A stretch of 45,820 nucleotides of DNA from DAISWL01 sp036826375 (lineage in GTDB: Bacteria > Patescibacteriota > Saccharimonadia > Saccharimonadales > HK-STAS-PATE-42): contig DAISWL010000006.1 of NCBI GenBank assembly GCA_036826375.1, forward strand, positions 1 to 45,820, given 5' to 3'. The notes under the pieces were generated by a model that did not search any database, had not been told where the DNA came from, and saw nothing but the letters and a program-made list of their open reading frames with translations. A program made the position numbers and the translations under genes. This document shows, piece by piece, positions 42,382 through 45,820 of the stretch; position 1 is the stretch's first letter, and each line of letters starts with the position of its first letter.

Positions 42382-43551
42382 ATGATGATTATAGCAACTA
42401 CTATTTTATTATTGTTTATCATAAAATCACTTGTGTACTTATTGAGTATAGTCCTAAACAGAGGAGTCGTTACAGTGAAGCGTAATAGCAGGAAACATAT
42501 TAACAAAGTAGCAGTTATTATCCCTGTATATAAAGAGGAAAAAATAATCAAGAATACTATAGAGTATTTCAAAGGAATTAAAGCAGATGTCTATTACGTC
42601 TCAACGATTAGAGAAGGCAAAAGAACCAAAAATAGTACCTACCAATTGATAAGAGAGAGTGTTGTTGGTGGAAAAGCACTATTCTATGGTGGGGGTCAAG
42701 CCAAAAGTGGTCAAATAAACCAAGCGTTGAGACACTTGTATTCTCTGGATAAATATTCCTATATCGGGATATTTGATGCAGACTCTAGACCCGATAAGAA
42801 TGTATTCGAATACATTAGAAGCAATCAACTTAATGCCGATATCCTGCAGATGCCGAGTAGATATTACGATAACTATACAACTATCTCTTTACTCAATAAA
42901 GCTAACGCAGTCTTTCAAACAAGGTGGTCATTATGTTACGAGCTCCCTCAATGGCGTAAGTGGCAAACGAAAAAGAGCTACGCTCCATTGATGTATCTAG
43001 TTGGTCATGGGCTATTCATTAGTGCTGAACGAAAGTTTTATTTTCCGGAGGATACTATTGCTGAAGATTTATATTTCGGATATTCAATGTCGCTAGACAA
43101 TAATTCAATATTTGTTCTACCTTTTTTCGATAATTGTACAGTGCCTGAGAAATACACCTTAAATATAATTCAATCTTCTCGTTGGTTTTACGGCGAACTT
43201 ATTCTACCAAAGATAATGACAAAATATAAATTAACCGTAAATAGGTTGATTGCCTTCGTCGTAAGATATACGCAAATCTTACAGTGGATGCTTGGCCCGA
43301 TCATGGTTCTTATTTGTGTAATATATTCATTTACCACTTTTAGTATATGGCTTATGGTGTTATCGATGCTCGGTATTGTTATCTACTGCGTGGCACTACC
43401 AACACTTTCTGTAACCAGAACAATGCGACTGAATGTTTTCTTTTACCTTGCTTATATACTAAAGTCAATTATAAACTGTATGGGCCCATTATTATGCGTA
43501 TACAAACAATTGTTGCATAAAAATGAAATATTCATAAAAACAGAAAGATAA
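42382..43551 (+). CDS. Membrane glycosyltransferase, family 2
   Basis: At 389 residues an N-terminal span (IIATTILLLFIIKSLVYLLSIVL) precedes a GT-A domain (VAVIIPVYKEEKIIKNTIEYF, GIFDADSRPDKNVFEYI with the DxD metal site, EDLYFGYSMSL, and QSSRWFYGEL like the Q/RxxRW motif of processive enzymes). Two or three C-terminal spans follow. This layout fits polysaccharide synthases of the cellulose or hyaluronan synthase type. It starts 7 bp after the Nudix gene and is the last gene of the cassette. No signature motifs are present. Confidence 0.85.
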   Translation: MMIIATTILLLFIIKSLVYLLSIVLNRGVVTVKRNSRKHINKVAVIIPVYKEEKIIKNTIEYFKGIKADVYYVSTIREGKRTKNSTYQLIRESVVGGKALFYGGGQAKSGQINQALRHLYSLDKYSYIGIFDADSRPDKNVFEYIRSNQLNADILQMPSRYYDNYTTISLLNKANAVFQTRWSLCYELPQWRKWQTKKSYAPLMYLVGHGLFISAERKFYFPEDTIAEDLYFGYSMSLDNNSIFVLPFFDNCTVPEKYTLNIIQSSRWFYGELILPKIMTKYKLTVNRLIAFVVRYTQILQWMLGPIMVLICVIYSFTTFSIWLMVLSMLGIVIYCVALPTLSVTRTMRLNVFFYLAYILKSIINCMGPLLCVYKQLLHKNEIFIKTER

Positions 43552-43564
43552 ATATGGCCCAAGC

Positions 43565-44233
43565 TTAAATTGATTGGAACTCCCCTTCTTTTAATTCTCC
43601 GAGTTCGTACTCCCCTAAACTTAACCTCTTAAGCTTAATAACTTCTATGCCTAAGGCGTTAAATGTTCTTCTGATTTGGCGGTTGCGGCCTTCTTCTAAA
43701 GTTAAGTTGTAGGTTTGGTTAACCACTCGCTTAATCTTAAAAGATGATTCTCTTTGTTCGCCGATATCTACTCCACGGGTAGATATCATCTCTATTTCAA
43801 CTAAACTTAAATCTCTTGAAAGCTGGGCCTCATAAACCTTATGCTTCTTAAAGCTGGGATGCATTAGCCGGTGGGCTAGATCTCCATTATTTGTAAGTAA
43901 AACTAAGCCGCTAGTATCTTTATCTAATCTCCCAACTATTTTGAGGCTTGAAAATCTTTCGGGTAAAAGTTTAAAGATGGTCGGGTCGCCACCCTGAGCC
44001 GAATGAGTACAAACGTAACCAAGCGGCTTGTTAAGTTTAATTAAAATAGTTTCTAGCTTTGGAGTTTTAATAATCTGATTTTTATAATAAACAATATCAG
44101 ATTCCCCTACTCTATCTGTTAACACAGCTAATTTATTATTAAACTTAATTTGACCAGATGATATAAGCTCTTCGGCCTTTCTCCTAGAAATGTTCAAGCT
44201 CTGAGCTATAAATTTATTGATTCTTAAAACCAT
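43565..44233 (-). CDS. rluB: Ribosomal large-subunit pseudouridine synthase, RsuA/RluB family
   Basis: At 222 residues an S4 RNA-binding domain (RINKFIAQSLNISRRKAEELISSG) precedes the catalytic domain. The catalytic Asp is in GRLDKDTSGLVLLTNNG, with KVYEAQLSRDL and EGRNRQIRRTFNALG following. It isomerises a uridine in rRNA; the RluB versus RsuA target is not settled by sequence. Its last 97 coding bases are repeated at 40979-41075, so the cassette to its left entered at this 3' end without destroying the gene. It is divergent from mscL. Confidence 0.9.
   Translation of the reverse strand: MVLRINKFIAQSLNISRRKAEELISSGQIKFNNKLAVLTDRVGESDIVYYKNQIIKTPKLETILIKLNKPLGYVCTHSAQGGDPTIFKLLPERFSSLKIVGRLDKDTSGLVLLTNNGDLAHRLMHPSFKKHKVYEAQLSRDLSLVEIEMISTRGVDIGEQRESSFKIKRVVNQTYNLTLEEGRNRQIRRTFNALGIEVIKLKRLSLGEYELGELKEGEFQSI
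43581..43677. repeat. 97-bp direct repeat, right copy
   Basis: Matches 40979-41075 with two differences (A/G in each case). It lies within the 3' end of the pseudouridine synthase gene. The repeats bound about 2.5 kb of cassette DNA. Confidence 0.9.
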
Positions 44234-44281
44234 AGTTAGTATGCTTATAATAGCATTAATATCTTATAAAGGAGTTACTAG

Positions 44282-44614
44282 ATGAAAAAACATATTAACG
44301 GATTCATGAAGTTTGTTCGCGAGCAGGGTGTAGTTGGGCTAGCTGTCGGTTTAGCAATAGGCGCTTCAGCGGGCACAGCTGTTAAAGCTATTGTAGATGA
44401 GTTTATTAACCCTATCGTAGGTTTTATTGTGGGTGGAGCAGATCTATCATCTCAGAAATGGGAAATAGTTAAGGCTACAGAAACTTCAGCCAGAAGTTTA
44501 ACTATTGGATGGGGCGCAATTGTATCCGCAATCATCACCTTGCTAGCTACTGCATTTGTAGTTTATCAAATAGTTCACGTTGCCAAGCTCGATAGATTAG
44601 ATAAAAAAGATTAA
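44282..44614 (+). CDS. mscL: Large-conductance mechanosensitive channel
   Basis: At 110 residues, typical for MscL, it has the N-terminal amphipathic helix (FMKFVREQGVVGLAVGLAIG), TM1 into AGTAVKAIVDEFINPIVGFIVGG, a short loop, TM2 (IGWGAIVSAIITLLATAFVVYQIV) and a charged C terminus. It opens on membrane tension to relieve osmotic downshock. AAAGGAG precedes ATG. Confidence 0.92.
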   Translation: MKKHINGFMKFVREQGVVGLAVGLAIGASAGTAVKAIVDEFINPIVGFIVGGADLSSQKWEIVKATETSARSLTIGWGAIVSAIITLLATAFVVYQIVHVAKLDRLDKKD

Positions 44615-44623
44615 GTAAATTCA

Positions 44624-45724
44624 CTAATTAGTTTTTACGGGCTCTTCTATAACCGGTTCATTGGTATCCGGTATTATCGTAATCCATGTTTGACCGGCAT
44701 TAAGCTTAAGTGGCTGGTTATTAGAATCTAGCAACGTTAGGCTAGATTTAGCATCTTTTTTTGACCAAGTTCCCTTTGTGATTCCCCCATCCTGAAAAAC
44801 TTCTACGTCACCATGCCCTAGAACCTGAGGATACTTATAATCATTATCGTCAGCCACAATACCATGCTTAACCTTCATAACGATAACAACCCTTGGGTTG
44901 ATCTGCTGGTTGTTGGCATCTAGATGTTTCTCTCCCCCTTGAAAGCGTAGATAACTGTTAGTTTCTGGTTGATATTTAATTCTAGAATCATACAGAGCGG
45001 CCGAGACCGGTATGTAGATATTAGTAGCGGTAGGAGTAGCGGTAGGAGAATCTTCCTTTCTGTCAAATCCTGAGAATTTGCTATCAATATAACCTTTTTG
45101 GGAGTTTAGGATATCAAGTTTTTCAAAACTAGTATAAGCATTGTGAGGGGCAAATCTTTCACTTGATCTCCAATAACTAGCGCTATTTCTCATTTCATCA
45201 AGGTCACGGTTATCGCGTATTAAATTTAAGGCCTGATCGGCGCCTCCAACGTGTGCTAGTGCAGCATCATATCCAACGGCTAGGTTGGCGAAGTGGATTC
45301 TAACTGAGCGAACTGGTCCAACTTCTTTCGGGGCTGATTCCTGATAAAGGCTTAAGAATCTAGTTATCCCTCCCTCGGCTACACTTTCGTAAACTAGGTC
45401 TGCATCGTAGAGCCCGCTTTGAGGGCGAGCATCGGGGCTGTTTTCTATCATTACACCAGTAACTGGCCTTAAGCTTAGCTCTTTAGTTACAATCCTACCG
45501 CTCAGCGGTGATTTATATGCAGTTTGTTGAGGAGGTCTAACTTCGGTTTTTTGTTCGGCTGGTTGGGGTTTTGGTTGATGGGCTTTTTTGTAGGCCCAAG
45601 CTCCCATGCCGGATCCGCTAATAAAAATTACAGTCAGTGGCAATGTCCACCTCAGGTGCCTTTTGTAGAATTTGAATGGATGATGTTTTGTCATGTTTTT
45701 ATTTTTAGTTTTTAATATCTTCAA
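44624..45724 (-). CDS. DUF3048 (YerB-like) anchored protein
   Basis: At 366 residues (a second ATG at 45694 is also possible) an N-terminal span (LPLTVIFISGSGMGAWAYK) precedes a Pro/Gln-rich stretch. The DUF3048 domain follows: RPVTGVMIENSPDARPQSGL, YESVAEGGITRFLSLYQ, VGPVRSVRIHFANLAVGYDA and APHNAYTSF. A C-terminal part (GVVADDNDYKYPQVLGHGDVEVF-like region) ends WITIIPDTNEPV. YerB homologues are cell-envelope proteins of unknown activity. Convergent with mscL. Confidence 0.85.
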   Translation of the reverse strand: MKILKTKNKNMTKHHPFKFYKRHLRWTLPLTVIFISGSGMGAWAYKKAHQPKPQPAEQKTEVRPPQQTAYKSPLSGRIVTKELSLRPVTGVMIENSPDARPQSGLYDADLVYESVAEGGITRFLSLYQESAPKEVGPVRSVRIHFANLAVGYDAALAHVGGADQALNLIRDNRDLDEMRNSASYWRSSERFAPHNAYTSFEKLDILNSQKGYIDSKFSGFDRKEDSPTATPTATNIYIPVSAALYDSRIKYQPETNSYLRFQGGEKHLDANNQQINPRVVIVMKVKHGIVADDNDYKYPQVLGHGDVEVFQDGGITKGTWSKKDAKSSLTLLDSNNQPLKLNAGQTWITIIPDTNEPVIEEPVKTN

Positions 45725-45820
45725 GCTAGATTATACACTTCAACTTTTCATAAAGTCAAACCACCTGCACGTACTCACTACATCGTGGACACTTCCACTC
45801 TTCGAATAGTTATTCCAAGT

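Overview
The window reads like a chromosome segment of a small-genome bacterium of the Candidate Phyla Radiation (Patescibacteria). Saccharibacteria is my best guess, inferred from overall gene style and not from a marker gene. The genetic code is standard, since TGA and TAA both end ordinary genes. Many genes are short and membrane-anchored. Start sites mix good Shine-Dalgarno starts with what look like leaderless mRNAs.

Housekeeping backbone. At 0.6-3.7 kb a thymidylate kinase/ThyX fusion sits next to dCTP deaminase (dTTP supply). At 3.8-6.7 kb are a membrane-anchored glycoside hydrolase, a glycolipid glycosyltransferase and an anchored thermonuclease. RNase P RNA, prephenate dehydratase, UMP kinase, a PIF1-like helicase, ribosomal protein L33 and tRNA-Thr follow to 11.2 kb. 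At 11.3-20.2 kb are a 5'-nucleotidase, a parvulin foldase, a PH-domain membrane protein, an orphan protein behind a structured leader, a TrmH-type methyltransferase, a hexapeptide-repeat protein, GltX and a secreted subtilase. TypA follows at 20.3 kb. Further right come CcdA with a thioredoxin, DprA, a phosphoesterase, tRNA-Arg, YtxH-like and DUF948-like proteins, UvrB, an RluB-type pseudouridine synthase, MscL and a YerB-like protein.

Accessory regions. (1) 22.1-28.5 kb holds six orphan genes. Five of the products look membrane-tethered, and one is a large CHAP plus glucosaminidase wall hydrolase. Unidentified RNAs with clear promoters and terminators lie at 22.6-23.0 and 28.5-28.7 kb, and a third lies at 31.5-31.85 kb. 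(2) 31.9-35.2 kb is a double inverted-repeat structure against the 3' end of tRNA-Val. One module carries a queuosine-salvage (Qng1/DUF2419) gene and the other a large serine recombinase. (3) 41.1-43.55 kb is a histidine phosphatase / Nudix / glycosyltransferase cassette bounded by a 97-bp direct repeat of the 3' end of the RluB-type gene.

Most notable. A 466-bp element with terminal inverted repeats encodes a DUF559 (Vsr-like) endonuclease domain. It sits in frame, in apparently identical copies, inside two core genes, gltX and uvrB. Separately, a short motif (TTAAGYTTA / TAARCTTAA) recurs about 130 times by eye in genes, spacers and RNase P RNA. It is almost absent from the accessory islands. 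With dprA present, an uptake-sequence or HIP1-like role is worth testing.
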